DNA of 64,000 nt, taken from positions 773,492 through 837,491 of the forward strand of contig VUYV01000156.1 of the NCBI GenBank assembly GCA_008711295.1, in the 5' to 3' direction. Source of the stretch: Anarhynchus alexandrinus. Taxonomy: Eukaryota; Chordata; Aves; Charadriiformes; Charadriidae. Positions 1 to 13,565 of the stretch are shown piece after piece. The first letter of the stretch is position 1; each line of letters starts with the position of its first letter. Below the pieces are notes generated by a model. The model ran no database searches. It saw nothing but the letters and a program-made list of their open reading frames with translations, and had not been told where the DNA came from. A program made the position numbers and the translations under genes.

Positions 1-1200
1 CAAGGAAGAGAAGATAAATATTTTAGGCATATGTGCAGATGAATTTATAGTTTGGCTTGTCACAGTTCACCAGTTGTTTCCAGTTCTGGCCGTGACAGGT
101 CTGTCTCTGCCCATTTGAAAAGCGAGTGTTCTCATCTTCTGATTGTATAAAGCCTCTGATATTGCGGCTTCACTCCTTCCCAGATGGAAACAGACATATG
201 AAAAAATCGTCACGTGCGAATTGTTCTGTTAGCCTAAAAACTGAATCAGCCTGGAAGGAAATCGAGAGAATTGGTCAGCTGTACAAGGTCTTATAGGTGG
301 CGATTAGAAAAGTTGGGGGTGTTTTTCTTAACCATCCAGAACCCAAATTTCAAGCAAAGGAGACTGTGGACTCCTGGAAGCTGTTTTGTGACACCTCTGT
401 GTCGTCCCCCCCTGGGAAAGGTGAGAGCGGAGGAGTTCTGGGAGGGGACGAGGCTGTCGGGGTCCTCCCTGGACTGGCTCCTGTCACTCGTCTTTCCTTT
501 TCCCATCAAAAAAAGGACATAGGTCAGAAAAGTAAAAACAGATAGAAATGTTATGATTCTTATTTTTGCTTTTCACAAAATCCCTATTATCATTTGGTGA
601 TTAGGCTCTGCTTCCTAGTTCTAAAAACAACCCAGAGGAGGATGACGACCCAGTATTGGTTAATAACTGGGGTTGCCCAGGCTTTCTTCCTTTTTTGGTA
701 ATATTCGTTTGCTGGGAGCATTCCAGTGGTATATAAAAAGACACTTTGTTGTGTCTATTTCTTCTCGTGCACAAAAGACATTTTTATATTAAAAGCAGGA
801 TCTTTTCTTTCATGTGGTTTTTGTTTTTTTTTTTTTCTTTTTCATGTACATTACCAAAAAATAAGGTCAGCTCGCAACCCCGACAACTGCGGTGGCGTTA
901 ATAGCGTTTCATAACCCAGCCTGCGAAACAGAGTGGGTTTAGAAGCTTCTCTTTCCGTCCAGATGAAGGGGTTTTTAGTGCGAAACCCAAAGTACTATTA
1001 TTAACTCTCGACTAACACATCACGGATTACCAAGATGGGAGTAAGCCCGAGCAGTTAGATGCTAAATAACAAGTGGTTGAGTCCCACGGTGCCGGTAGCT
1101 CAGCAGTAGCTCAGCTGCTGCTCAGAAGTAGCCACAGCATCTGTTAAAGGCACAGAGCTCAGCGTGGTGACGTGGGGCCGGATAAACACGCGCCGTACAT
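1..1200. other. Non-coding, probably KIAA1671 intron or 5' flank
   Basis: No convincing exon is visible on either strand; the open frames are short and unlike known proteins. There is a poly-T run near 820-838 and a short internal repeat near 1093-1125 built on a TAGCTCAGCAG unit. The large N-terminal coding exons expected for full-length KIAA1671 are not here, so the long-isoform 5' end should lie to the left of the window. Confidence 0.5.
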
Positions 1201-1315
1201 TATTCATGTTGCTTTTAATTGCTCCGGTCTGCTTTTAACTTCTGCTGGAGGCGGGGAAGAGCGGGGAGGCTGACTCGAATGAAGATGGTTTGGCGTTAAC
1301 TTTGCGCTGTGGAAG
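1200..1315 (+). promoter_or_regulatory. KIAA1671: Candidate alternative promoter/5' UTR upstream of the 1316 exon
   Basis: A moderately GC-rich stretch with a purine-rich GC-box-like segment (1246-1270, GGAGGCGGGGAAGAGCGGGG) lies just before the ATG at 1316. There is no TATA box. An in-frame TGA sits about 36 nt upstream of the ATG, so the reading frame does not extend further 5'. That fits a first exon rather than an internal one. The transcription start is not defined from sequence. Confidence 0.3.
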
Positions 1316-1366
1316 ATGGAGTATTATTACTGTCCACGTTTGCTAAAGTTGCTGCAGTATCTGTGG
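1316..1366 (+). CDS. KIAA1671: Candidate alternative first coding exon of KIAA1671 (short isoform, 17 codons)
   Basis: The ATG at 1316 opens a 17-codon frame, MEYYYCPRLLKLLQYLW, which ends exactly at a strong donor (TGG|GTAAGTG, 1367). The phase-0 end matches the phase-0 start of the common exon at 37611, so joining them leaves the frame open to the normal stop. The predicted isoform is 315 residues (945 nt of summed exons). The peptide is short, hydrophobic and aromatic with a Leu-rich helix-like stretch; it is too short for a domain call. An in-frame stop just upstream supports this ATG. The main doubt is that a short open frame ending in GTAAGT can arise by chance; RNA evidence would decide. 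Confidence 0.5.
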
Positions 1367-4300
1367 GTAAGTGTACTCTAGAATGTAATTGTGCTTACCA
1401 AGTTGGACCTTTTTAACTGTTTTCAGAAATCCTGAGAACGTTCATATGTAGTGATGTTTTTACTTTGTGGTTTCTTTCTGAATAGTAACATTAAGTGTGG
1501 GATTTATTTTGGGTGAGAAAGGCTATTTTTATCTGTAATACTCACTGAAAATGAGGAGACTGCAGGCGGCTACTAGAATGTGCCCCAGAAAACCCTCTTA
1601 GTAATTGGAATGTCTCCCTTGTTTGTGCCTAACCATAGGAGCTGTAGTTTTGCATACTGTGTGTTAAACAAATGGGAAAGGATATTTCTAAAAGCTGTCC
1701 GCGGGCTCTGGAGCCTGCTGCTTCCAGAAGCACTGCTCTTTAAGTGAAGTGGCCAGTGCTAATGGCTTTAGGATTGTGGATTTCTACAGTTCCTTACTTA
1801 TTTTTAATTTGACTGTGTTAATAGGTTTCGCTTGTCGCAGTGAGCACTTCCTCTTCAAACAATCCTTCGGGCCCCCTTCAATGAAAAGCTCTTTTTACCG
1901 GGCTGCCCTGGCTGTGCTGGGCTGCCAGCCTGCGAGGGTTACTTTTGCACAGCAAATGCTTTTTGTCAGCTGCTTTCACATTTATAAAAGATGAATTTGA
2001 TTTTTAAAGCCTTTATGAATAGATACGATATTGCTTTGAACCTAATTACTTAATGTTTTAATTTCTTCTGTACTAATCAAATACCAGTTTTGCTTTGTTT
2101 GTGGCATTGTCGTGCATTAATCTGGCAATTTTCAGCTGTAAATTCAGCATGTAATCAGCACTGACACTTTAAACCTTTTAATGTTCGCTGTTTGCTAGCG
2201 CGTTTTGAAACTGTAGCAAAGAGTTTAATTTTACAATCCTTGCCTTGTATGTGCTTTGATCAGTAGTGAGATGAGATTCCCTCCTGTAAATTTTTTGCAG
2301 CTGGGAGAGAAAATAGTACTTGAAGAACTTAACATTTTCTTAAAAAACTCTTTTCCTGTTGGAGACTGCAGTATTGTAAAATATGAAAGTCTTTGGAAAT
2401 GTCTTAAAGATTTTTAATTCAATTAGCTAGATTTTTAAGAGGCAAGCTTTCTTTAAATTGCACATTAAGAATTTAGCAAGATATATCAGACTTTGGTACG
2501 ATGAGGGGGCGGATGTTCCTCGCGGTTTGATAGTGCAAACTCTGAAAGGGATCTCTGAATGCTTCTGCTTTCGCATGTACCTGGTTCTTTTCCACAAGGC
2601 CCAGAAAAAAAACACAAACCAAACCAAACTTTTTGATCAGTCCAGATCATCACTGGGATGATATCCCATATTGTGCAGTTTTAGTCTGACAGAACAGATA
2701 CGTTATATTTTTTGTGTGTATATGCTCTTTTAGAGGCCTTGAAGTATTTCTTAGGCGTTTTCATTAGTGTATACTCTCCTGATATGTTGCAAGAAAATAT
2801 TGGAAGGACAATTGTGATATTCATGATATTAGATATATCTAAAAAAAGACTTTTTAAGGGAAAAGCACAGCTGTGCCTTTTGTCACTTTCTGTGTTGATG
2901 TTACAGCTGAAGGCTCCTAAGGAGATATTTATCAGCTCTCTCTATTTATAATCAGGAGTAACCAGAGCTGTCGGGGTTAGTTGTCCCGCTTTGTGTTATT
3001 TAATCTGTCTTGGGGAGCTAAGGTACTTCATTAGGTAGACATACCTGAAGAAGCTGTAACTCTTAATTAAAAAATATTATAATGAAAATCAATTTTTAAA
3101 GGTACTATATTGAGTTATTGATGGGTTGCATCTCTTCTGCTGTGTATTTGTTTTACTCCTACACAGCGGTGGAGTTGTTGGGCATCAGTGGACGCACTCA
3201 GTGCCAGCTATCGGCTAATTACTTGCTGATTCCTCTTCTTATCTTTGAATAGGATACGTAGTATTGTGATGTGTAGGAAAGTTGTCAAAAGAAATCTTCA
3301 CAGTATTTTTTGAGCACCTTATAGTTCGTGGTGTGCCCGAGTATGTGTGAAATGGTGACTGACCACCGAGAAGTCTGTGTCCTGTAGTGAGGTGTGTTGA
3401 GTGACAGCTCTGAGTTTCTGAAAAGTAGTCTTTGTGTTTTGTTCAGCAGGTTGTATTAGATGCAGGCAGAGTTCTGCCCTGTAATTCAACCTTGAGCTCC
3501 CTTTTCAGTTTGAGTTGTAATAATGAGGAGAAGAGCAAGCTTATCAAACCTGGATCATTTGCACTCTTAATGAGGCACGCTGCAGGACTCCGAAATACTG
3601 CAGCTCGCTCTTGGTTGGTGTTTTCTTTAGTGTAACACGTAACGCTGAAACAGGGATTACTGAGACGCAGGTTCCTAGGGAAGAGTGAGCATCAGACTTT
3701 TTGATGACAGAAGATGGACTAATGAGAGCTGCTGAGGATTATTGCTGCAACTGTACCAACTAGCAAAAAAAAAAAACGAACAATAAAGAGAAAGCCAAGA
3801 GTGCTGATGGAGCCTTGCAGAATGCTGCATAACGCTTTTCTTTTTATGAGTCTTTAGGATGGCTGTTGAAGAATCCAGAAGTTCCTGGCTGGTGTGATAA
3901 CAGAGTCTGGTTTTGGTCAAATTGTTTGATGTTTCTCTGACAGGAGGAAGAGCAGGACTGTTGAACACCACTCTGTGTTTGGTTCACTCTCAGTAAATTG
4001 TCTCTTCATACTGTAAACATGCTCCTCGTCGGGTGAAATTTCTCAGAAGCTTGTGGGTTTGTGACTCCAGCAATATATCAGTCCTTTGATTCTGACCATT
4101 TAGATTATAACCTGTATGGCATACAACTGAGCTTTTGCTGGTGACAGGGGAAGAAGGGTGCAGGCTGCCCCTTGAGCCTGTCTGCAGCCCTTGGTAGGAC
4201 CGCGGGTGGTTGCTCCTGCCTTAGCTGTGTATTCCCGTAGGCTGCTGGTGCTGCTGTTTTACCATCCAGCTGGTGTCAGCACTGACTCCTCTTGCTGCCT

Positions 4301-7300
4301 TTTCCATCAACCTGCAATCCAAACTTACTGAGTTGCTTTCAGTCGTATTTTCAGTGACAGACTGTGTTTGTTACTTGGACCCCTTCAGTCCAACGCCGAG
4401 ATAAGCATACGGCAGAGCCCTGCGCAGGAGTCGCCAAATGCCTTGTGGTCATCTGTAGTTCAGCAGCTGCAACTCAGAGCCTGAATCATAGCTCTGTTCC
4501 ATGTCATGACTTCCTTCTCTGCTCTGCCATGTACCTGCCTCCCAGCTGTGATCTTGTCATCATCTTTAATTGGTTAATTATTGTAATTATGTACACAAGT
4601 GTCAGTCTTTCAGTGACCATGTGATATATTTGTTATATTTGAGTATTTTCCAGGTTTCATGGGGTATTCATCATCCCTTTCCCAGCTGGCGAGAAGCTTT
4701 GCTGCAGCTGATACAAGACATCTTTAGGTCTGACTTGCATAAGAAGACCTTTAAGTGCAGCTTAGGTCTGTTGTCCAGCTGCTTGCATCAGTCTCACCGT
4801 CATGCTGGTCAGCGTGTCGGGTATGCAGCCACAGCAGTGAGGTTTCCTGTTCCTTTGCAATGCCATTTGTCCAATAACCAGCTTTTTTGGCTTGCTTGTG
4901 GGCACAGCCACTAGTGGAGCACTCTCAGTTGGGTTCTGTTCCTGTCCTTCACCATCTCAAAGTTGTGAGCAATTCTTGCACTGCCCCAGGGTATTTTGTG
5001 AGGTGCTTCAGTTTTGATGATGTAATCTCTTTTTTGCTGTAGCTGAGGCCACTGTAGGAGCGCACTGATGAGTGCTCTGTGTCACAAGTAGGACCAGGTG
5101 AGAGAAGCCAGCGTGGCGTGTGGAGGCCAGGCTTCTCGCAGCGGGGGCAGAGCTGGCAAGGGGTAGGAAAGCTCTGGGTCTGTTCCAGGATGGGTGCTGA
5201 AGGAAAAGAATAGGAGCCCTGGCTGATTTTGAACAGGTGCTGCAGGGGAGAAGAGGGTCGGTGTCAGGATGTGAGCTGTGCTAGGTGCAGTTTTTAGTAC
5301 TTTGGTCAGGAACCAGCTGTGACTTTGGTCACAGCCGCCTTCAGAATGGTCCTGGCCGGTTTGATGGTTAGTGAGAGACCCAGCTCAGAGTTCTGGCAGG
5401 ACTTGCAGCTGTACTGCGGCTGTAGCTGAGACAACCAACACTCAAAACCTTGTGGCTCTATGGAGAGCTACGTGATCTGTCGTTCAATCCAGATAAGACA
5501 GATAAAGTCAGTAGATGAGAGAAGACAGCTGGAACAGCTGAGAGCAATGACCAGTGCACCCCCTTATATGAGAGCTCTGTGGTCTCTAGAGAATATGTGG
5601 TGTTTCTCTTGACAGCCAGATGTTGGCCCAGCCTGGATCCCCCCCCACTGCGTGTGGTAGATGCATAAATCCTGACGCCTCATAAAATGCATAGTTTCAT
5701 TAGTTTCAGCTGAGTGTGACAGGAAAAGCATCTGGGACAGGTGAGTGGCTGACGGTGCCTTGAAAACATGAAAACATTATAGGTATGGTCTAAGAGTGGC
5801 CTTGGCTCCACTTTAGCAAAATGAAGGTCCAAAAAGCCCATGGGAGACTGGTGTCCTGTTAGCAGCAGAGAATCTCTCATAAATCTTGTAGCTCTGTGTT
5901 ACACATACATAATACTCTGAATCACAGTTGAAGGGAAGGTGGGCTCCAGATTCTTTGCTCAGTTTTGGCCTTCTGGTGTGGGTGATGGTGGTGTCTCCCA
6001 AGCATGCTAGGTACCATTCTTGATGAGTTGTTTCTTCTCAGTGTGGCACTTGTCCGTGTTCAAATAGCAAACAAATGCTGCAACCTGAAAGCATGCAAAA
6101 GAAAATGGCATGTTTTATGTAAAATGTTGCCCTGCAGCATAGTTAGGGTTTAAAAAGACCACCTTATTCTTTATTGACAGTCATTAAACAATAATTACAA
6201 AATCAAACCAAAATTGGGGTATTTAAGTAAGAAGTAAGAGCTGAAGTTTGTTTTGACAAGGTTTTAGTGCTACCTGTTAAGACTGGTTTTGATACCTCTT
6301 TATCAGTGACTCCAGAGGAAGTGGCAGCTCGTTAATGACCACGCTGTCCTGGCATGTCACTGCAATAGCATTTTGATGGGTGGTGGAGGGAAACCTCAAT
6401 CATCGGCCTGCTGCGTGCCAGGGGTGATGGTTACCCTGCTTTAAGGGCGGGAAGGCGTTCCGTGTTGGGGGCGTGTGGCTTCCCATTGTGTGCGCTGCCC
6501 AGGGTTTCCTCTGGACGCTGTCTGCTGCTGTTTTGTTACGGGGTTTACTTTTGGTGATGGGACAATGGCATTTCAGCTGTATATTTTTCCCAAAGACGTA
6601 AAAATCCCTCACACCCAGGTAGTGTCTGAGGTGTACGTGCCAGGCTGGTGTCAGCAACGAAATCCTCCTTTCAAATAATCTGAGTAAATGAAGCCCTGTT
6701 GCAGGGAAAAATCGGTTCAGAAAGGCATTTTCTTAATTCCTGAATGCTGCTGTGGCAGGGGAATTCTAACTTTTGTGTCACTGTCCCGAGCAAGCAGACA
6801 GAATAAACGTGGCCGAGGAAGCCCGTTCCCCGCGGGAACGCGAGAGAGTGCTGTTCCGCCGCGGGAGGCCGACGTGCTGCCCGAGGCCACTCGTCCTCGC
6901 ACAGCTTCAGGGCTCGCACGAGGGAAACGCTGCAGGATCCAACACAGTCTGTTATAATTAGGTGTGGTATTAAGTTTAATTTACCATTAAATGCTTTTAT
7001 GAAATAGTGCATTCTAGGTTAACTGGGGGCAGTAAGGTTTGCATTCAGTAAGATGTAACCATTTGTAGATCTGGTAATTTTTTGGGGATTGACTGTGTTA
7101 TGCCGGGCTCAGAGCAGCTGGAACTGGGGGACTGTCTGCCCCTGCCCTCCTCCCCTTTAATTTGGGTCTGAAGTGATGAGTACGCTTCTGATAGGAGGCT
7201 AAAGTGGAGTGGTAAACCTCATTTATACATACAAAGGAGAGGTAACTTCACTGCCTCCCTACTAATATTTTGATGTAAAGTTGTTTTGACTCAGTTCCTG

Positions 7301-10300
7301 CTTTCCCATGCTGTTGTCCGTGTCCTGATGCTGGGAGCCGGCCAAGTTCCCACTATTGTTCCTGTTCTTTCAGCAGTCGTGAGCTGTTCATACGGCCAGC
7401 GCGTGTTTACTGTACTGAAAGGAAACGGCGTTTTAGAGAGCAACTTGAGCATGGTGAAAGTAGTTCTTTGTAGTGGCCTTTCCTCAAGATATGACAGGGC
7501 TTTGTGCTGCAGCGCAAAGCTGCTCTGGAAAAGTAACTTAAGGTAAATCTCAAGCCTGAATGAAGCTTGGAAAAAATGTAGTATTTGGTTTAGTGATTCA
7601 TGGTTGAGGCTAATAAATACCTGCCACGTTAAGGAAGGCAGTATAGATTATTTGCTAACCACAGTACATATTTGGCAAATTGTGATTGCTATGGTTGGAG
7701 ATTGCAGATGTCGGATAAGACTGGATTTACTTGTGCATTTATTCCAGAATTCGGCAGTATTTCACAGTTCAGGGCAGGAAATACAGCAAATCTAGTTGAG
7801 AATGCAGAAGGAATGTCAGCAAATCAACCTTTAAGCTCCAAAGTTCCAGACCTAGGAGGAAAATAATGCACTTAATCTAAAAAATGTAAGCGGAGGCCAC
7901 ACCTGTAACAATGACCCCGATAAGCGATTTAAGATATAGCCGCCTGCAGTGTCACGGGGGTATTCTTGTACCGTGGCACTGCCCTGCGCGGCAGAGGCGC
8001 GCGTTGGCTGTGTCGGTGCCGGCGTGAGATCGGGTGGCTTGTGGTGCCCCCAGTGCGCTGCCTGCGTCCCAGGGGACGTGGGAGCATGGGGCCGTTGTGC
8101 GGCTGGGCTGTGCGGTCACCCTCCCGTCCGGTGACGTGGGGCTGACGTGCTGAGCCTGGGAGGAGGAGGAGGAACAGGGGGAGGTAGTAAGAGCAAAGAG
8201 TCCAAGAAATAATGGAACTGTGTATGCACTCAGTGTTACGCAGCGATGGCAAATAAATGCTATTGCGTTTTTTCATAAAAATGACATGTTGCAAGATAAA
8301 ATGGATGAAGGACATATTGTATAAGCTTTTACCCGATATTTGTTCTACTTACTGAGATCAAGAAGTGGTTGATATAAATGAAAGATGCGTGGAGAAGTGT
8401 TTAGTAGGGAGAAAATAGAAAGAACAATCAGGCGCTCAGTGCTTCCCAGCTGTGCAGTAGGAAGGTGGGTAAGTTGTTAGGCAGCATGGGATTATGCTGA
8501 GAATAGCCAAAATGATTTAAGATGCAGTTTTACCTTCCAGCTTCTTGTTACTGCTCTTTGAAGAAGGAAATCCCTCGCACAAAAAAGCAGGCTCTGCTTT
8601 CGGCGTGTTCTCTGAGTTCTGAGAGTCAGATTTGAACCTTCAGTAGTAGGAGATTACCCGAGCACCCTCTGTGAGAAAGAGAAATACCACCGAATTTCTC
8701 CAGGCAGACAGTAATAAAAAGTTCTGTGTTTTATCACTTTGAAAAGGATGACAGAAATGCATTATTTAAGAAATGGTAAACTTGGCATTCGCTGACTGAT
8801 TTAAAAGAGCAGTGTGCTTTGGACCGTATCTAACACTTCGGAGAACACATTGTTCCCCGGCGTAGCGTGCCGGCTCTCTGGCTGTCACTTCTTCAAACTG
8901 GCCTGCCTGTGTTTGCTGCGTTTGAGTTGCCCGCGCTGCTGGACGCCGGGGAGCGCGCTGAAATGGGCCCGGACTTCAGGCATTGCGTTACCAAGAAACG
9001 CTCAAACTTGTGAGATTCGAGGAGAACGTTTCCTGCCTGCTACAACCTGCTTAATACCAGTAACGTGTGGGCCAAATCCTGCTTCCCCGAAAGCTCCGCT
9101 GTGCATGAGAAAAGAGCCCTTCTTGCATAAGGGGGTTCCTGCTGTTACGGGGGGGTGACAAACCCCATCCAGCCTACGCAGCGGGGCTGGCTGCCTCGGG
9201 GGGAGAGCGAGATGCTGGCTGAGCTGCGATGCTGCAAAACGGCTCAGACCACCTTCAGCGAGAGGAATCAGAACTTCATGGCAAAATGTTAAGGAGATGG
9301 AATGAAACTGGTGAATGTGGCATTATCCCTGAAGTCGGATTTTGATGCCTTTGCAGAAGGGTGTTGGTGAGGAGGGGTTCAAATGACTGCTCGTGGGCAG
9401 GTCTGAATCCACAGTAAAACTTTATATCTGTCGAAGAGAAGGAAATAATTTGAACGTCTCTTCATATCGGATTGTCCTTTCTTGTTTGCGTGTAATTTGA
9501 CTCACTCTTATGGGAACAAAAGATTTCCCAACCCCTTTTCTTCCCGTTACCGTCTTGAGCAGAAGTAGCATGTTCCCATGCTTATTGTCTTGCACTTCAC
9601 TTACCTTCTTTGCCCCAGGAGAAAAGTTTGGCTGTTGGAGGTATTTTAGGCCACGTTCTGTCCTCGGGATGCCTCTGTTAAAGATGTTTTGCAGTTACCT
9701 GTGCTTAACGTGTGAGTGCATTGGATCAAGTGGTGGAGAAATGACTGTTCCCACGTTGGGTTTCATATCTGAGCCCCGGCTCTGGCACGGCTTTGGTTTG
9801 CCTCCCCGCTGCCAGGAGACCCTGCGCAGGCGGGAGCTTCTGCCCGGTGGCTGCCTGGCGTGCCGGGGGGATTCCCGACCTGAGGACTGGGACTGTGGGG
9901 AAAATTGAATCAGTCGCGTGTTGAGATTGTATATTTGATCAAAACACCAGAACCGCTCCTGCGAGGTTTGGGCACGTTTGCAGGGAGCATGTGGTGTTCA
10001 GCCTGCTTTGTGTTTGTTTACGTGCTCATATTTTCATTTCGCTGTGCAAATAGCTTCCCTTTCTTAGGGATGAGTTTCACATTGGGTTTTTTGTTGACAT
10101 TGGATATCTCCCCTGCTGTAAGATAGCTCCTGCTTTTCCATAGCATCTTTCTTAGGTGATAGAAAAGCTAATGTTTAGCTTATTGCTAAGCTTGTACCTA
10201 ATTCGTGTGTATTTTTACAGCCCACATTGGAGGGAGTGTCTACTATTTGTATGGTAATGTTTATCAACAAAAAAACTTTCTTCAACTGGATTTTTATTTG

Positions 10301-13300
10301 TATAAGTGGAAAAAACTGTAACAATCCACCTTTTGCTTGGCTTGATCCTTTTGACATAAACAAATGTAAAGAAAATGTTTTTAGTACTTTCCAGAATATT
10401 TGTGCTGTAGGAATTTCCTGCTTCTGTTTTGTTTTTCAGTTTTTCCTCCTCCATTGAGATGGAAGGGAAGTGCTGAATGATTATGTACGTGGGCTTTCCA
10501 ACAACACAGTATATTTTTAGCTTGTTCCCTCAGCTTTAACGTTGATAGCTTTGTCTTATACTGAAACAATTCAAGGTACAAAAACTATGCGTGTTCAGGA
10601 TGTTTAACTGGGCCCTTTGTAAGTTCAAGAGAAACATAGTTTGGGGGACAAAAAAATTAACATTTTCCAAAAAACTGTTTTGGCGCTCTAGTTGTTGCAG
10701 TTATTACTGGTTATCATATTTAAACTTAAATTGTTTAAAAACTTTGAATCTAAGTTATATTTCACAATTACCTTCGTTTACAGATTTTTATTAATCTTGG
10801 AATAATTACATATTACTGTAAAAGTACACAAATTTTGTACAGAGAGAAGGATGGGTGACTTCCTACTTTGATTAGAAGTGAAATGGGAAGCTGCAGTTTT
10901 TCACTGATCCCATCAAGGACGACCATGGCAGTAGAATGGTAAAATTATTTTGGCAGGTATAAACAAGTACGTGGAGTGTTCAGTCATGAAAATTATTAAT
11001 GTGTTTTATCACAAGTGTAGTTCTGTAGGGAAAACAAGGAATGCAAACTTAAGGGTTTTTTCCTTCTTACCTGGTTTCTCTAATATTGGTTAATTCAGAT
11101 GAAAGTGCAGTTTTCAAGCGCATTTGGAACTTAATGACTCACTCTGTGCCTCTACTTTGCCCCTTCTGTTATCATTTTTTGATTTAAATCCATAAGAAGT
11201 GCAAGTACCGTACTTAAATGTGACTTTTCTTAAACGAGAACGTGAGGTACGGAATTTTATCTTACTGAGGTGATAGTGCTGTGGGTTATTTTGTTTGTTT
11301 TGTTGTTGTTACAGTGCACGTAAGTGTTACGTATCTTTTACAGAAGCAGTAAGACAAGTCTACCCTCAAAGATTCATAATCTAAAGAACGGATGTAAGCC
11401 ACGTGCTACTGTGGAACGTGTCGGGAAGGGCGGCGGTAGCAGAGAGGGGGACGTGGAGGAGAGCTTCCCAAAGCGGGCAGAGTGCTTGTCAGCGGGGACC
11501 AAGAGTTCCTCGGGAGAAGAGTCAGGCTGTGGGTGGACCTGCAGGCAGATTAGACGCATTCGGTATCTGACCTTCTCTAGCAAACATTGCAAAACGTTTC
11601 TCTGTGATAAAAAGCTTCATTTCATAGGCGCTAACGTGCTTCTTGCGTGAGACGGGGAAAGATGATGTCCCAGCAAAATTTCTAATCTTTTTGTTGTCCT
11701 GTTTGAAGCGTGTGGATGTCTGACTGTGTGTTTCAAATTTATTGATCAGACTGGGTCACTCAATTTTTTGTTTTAAGAGATTGATGAAGGGAAGATTTTA
11801 AAAGTGGTAGCTCTCTATATAAAAAGGGTTTGGAACCTTGCACAGGGAAGTTTAATCAGCTGCACACACACTTCAACAGCTGTTTGCTGGTTTCACAGTG
11901 TTCTGTTGGACAATTCTCATTGTGTGCCATGGAGAATGTTTTATTTGTCAGAAGATGTGGGTGAGATGGGAATACACGTTCAGGCATAAGCTTCAGCTTT
12001 AATAAATTACCACTAGATAGGGACGAGACATTTACCCCTTTAACGTTCCTGCCACCTTCTTGGGGTTATAGTGTCAGGGACCTCCCTCGTACTTGCTTCC
12101 GAATCCTCTAATTCTCTGTCGAGCTGGCCATTTTAACCTTTACTTCCTGAGCAGCTGATGTGTGTTTCTGCCTGTTTTCATGCTTCGAACTCCCAAGCCG
12201 TTCTTACCGCAGACGCCCGTATGCGGAGCGAGAAGGCTGGAGTGCCGCACTCAAGACAAATGATACAAAATAGAGTGGAAAAAAATTCCCTTCCTGCTCC
12301 CCAGGCAGGCGATGTGCTGCTTGCGGAGCCCTTGGGAAACAAAACTCCCGTTCCGCAGTGGGGGGGAGAGGAGCTGCACTGGGAGCGAGGACGGGAGCCC
12401 CGGCCGGTGTGAGCTCCGCTTTTACCACGCGCTGGGCAGCAGCGCTCAGCCCCTCCGAGCCCGGGAGCGGGATGTCCGCTTTCCCCTTGTGCGTTGCTCT
12501 GGGAACAGCTCATACCTGTTCCTTCCTCTGGCCAGAACATTCCACTGATGGTGTACGGTGACACTTGCACCTGAGGGGTGGGGGGGTTTTGTTTCTTCTT
12601 ACACTTTTTTTTTTTAACTCACTGCCATTTTGTGCTTGCTGTAGTCCAACCAAGTCTCTTTCTGTGTGAGACCTGGAGAAAGGGTATGTTTTTCTTGTTT
12701 TGGTTTTCCTTGTTTCCCTTTTGTTGTCCTCCCTTAGCTGATATTCGAGAAGGTACGTGCAGTGACTGTGAGCTCTTTGGTTGTTGCTGCGCCCTTGGCA
12801 GAGTGTCTTCGTTTCTACTGGGGAGGTGGCGAGGGCTGTGCCACAGCCCTGCGGGGAAGTTGCTGGTTTCCTCCCTGAAGCCCCTTTCTGTGGCAGGGAA
12901 TGTTCTTGTTGCGTTTCTGCCCCTGCGTGATGGGACTCTGCTGTGCTTGCTGTAAAACACGATTATTTTTTCATATGATGCTTTTTTGTGCTGTGAGAGG
13001 ATTATCAGGTTAGCACACAGCACGGCAAAGAATAAAGCCTTCCCCTGCCCTTCCGTGCCTGGGAGTTGGGCTGTTCGGGATCATCGTTTTCTCCTTCCCC
13101 TGGAGTAGGCAGGATAGCACGATGGCAGCCAAGTGAGTTCAGCTCTTAGTTATCAAATAAAAGTAGTAATACCACAGGCGAACTTCAAGAAAAAGGCAGT
13201 TGTGGAATAAGGATGTGCAGCACACGGGTGGCATCGTTTCTGTTTTCAAGGGCCGGCTGGCAAAGTGACTGAGTCTCCTCTGGAGCCGGCACTGCCACCG

Positions 13301-13503
13301 GCGCGTTACACTGCGGGGTGGGAGATGAGAGCACGATGAGTATTTGTCCTAATGTGACACGGCCTGTGTGGGTACTGGGGAACGCGATGTCTTCAAAGGA
13401 ACGCAAATTAGCTTCTTAGCGAAGGTTGTCCTGAAGCAAATTTGACTGGATGATAAGTAAAGAATTCTTGTGTTCTGTTCCGGATCAGATGAGACTCAGA
13501 TTT
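1367..13503 (+). other. KIAA1671: Long intron or intergenic stretch, no supported gene
   Basis: About 12 kb of mostly AT-rich sequence with many stops in all frames. Local GC-rich islands occur at 6800-6930, 7970-8130, 8870-8960 and 12330-12480, but none contains a recognisable exon with splice sites. The open frames here (up to about 130 codons) show no family resemblance. It is read as the intron between the 1316 exon and later KIAA1671 exons. Confidence 0.5.
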
Positions 13504-13565
13504 CATAGAATCATAGAATTGTGGCTGGAAAAGACCTTTAAGATCATCAAGTCCAACCGTTAAGA
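13504..13565 (-). mobile_element. CR1 LINE, 3'-terminal fragment
   Basis: The + strand begins TCATAGAATCATAGAATTGTGG and runs into GGAAAAGACCTTTAAGATCATCAAGTCCAACC, the reverse complement of the avian CR1 3' end. Only about 60 bp remain, which is typical of severe 5' truncation in target-primed retrotransposition. It is somewhat diverged (AAAAGACC for AAGGGACC), suggesting an older copy. Confidence 0.9.
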
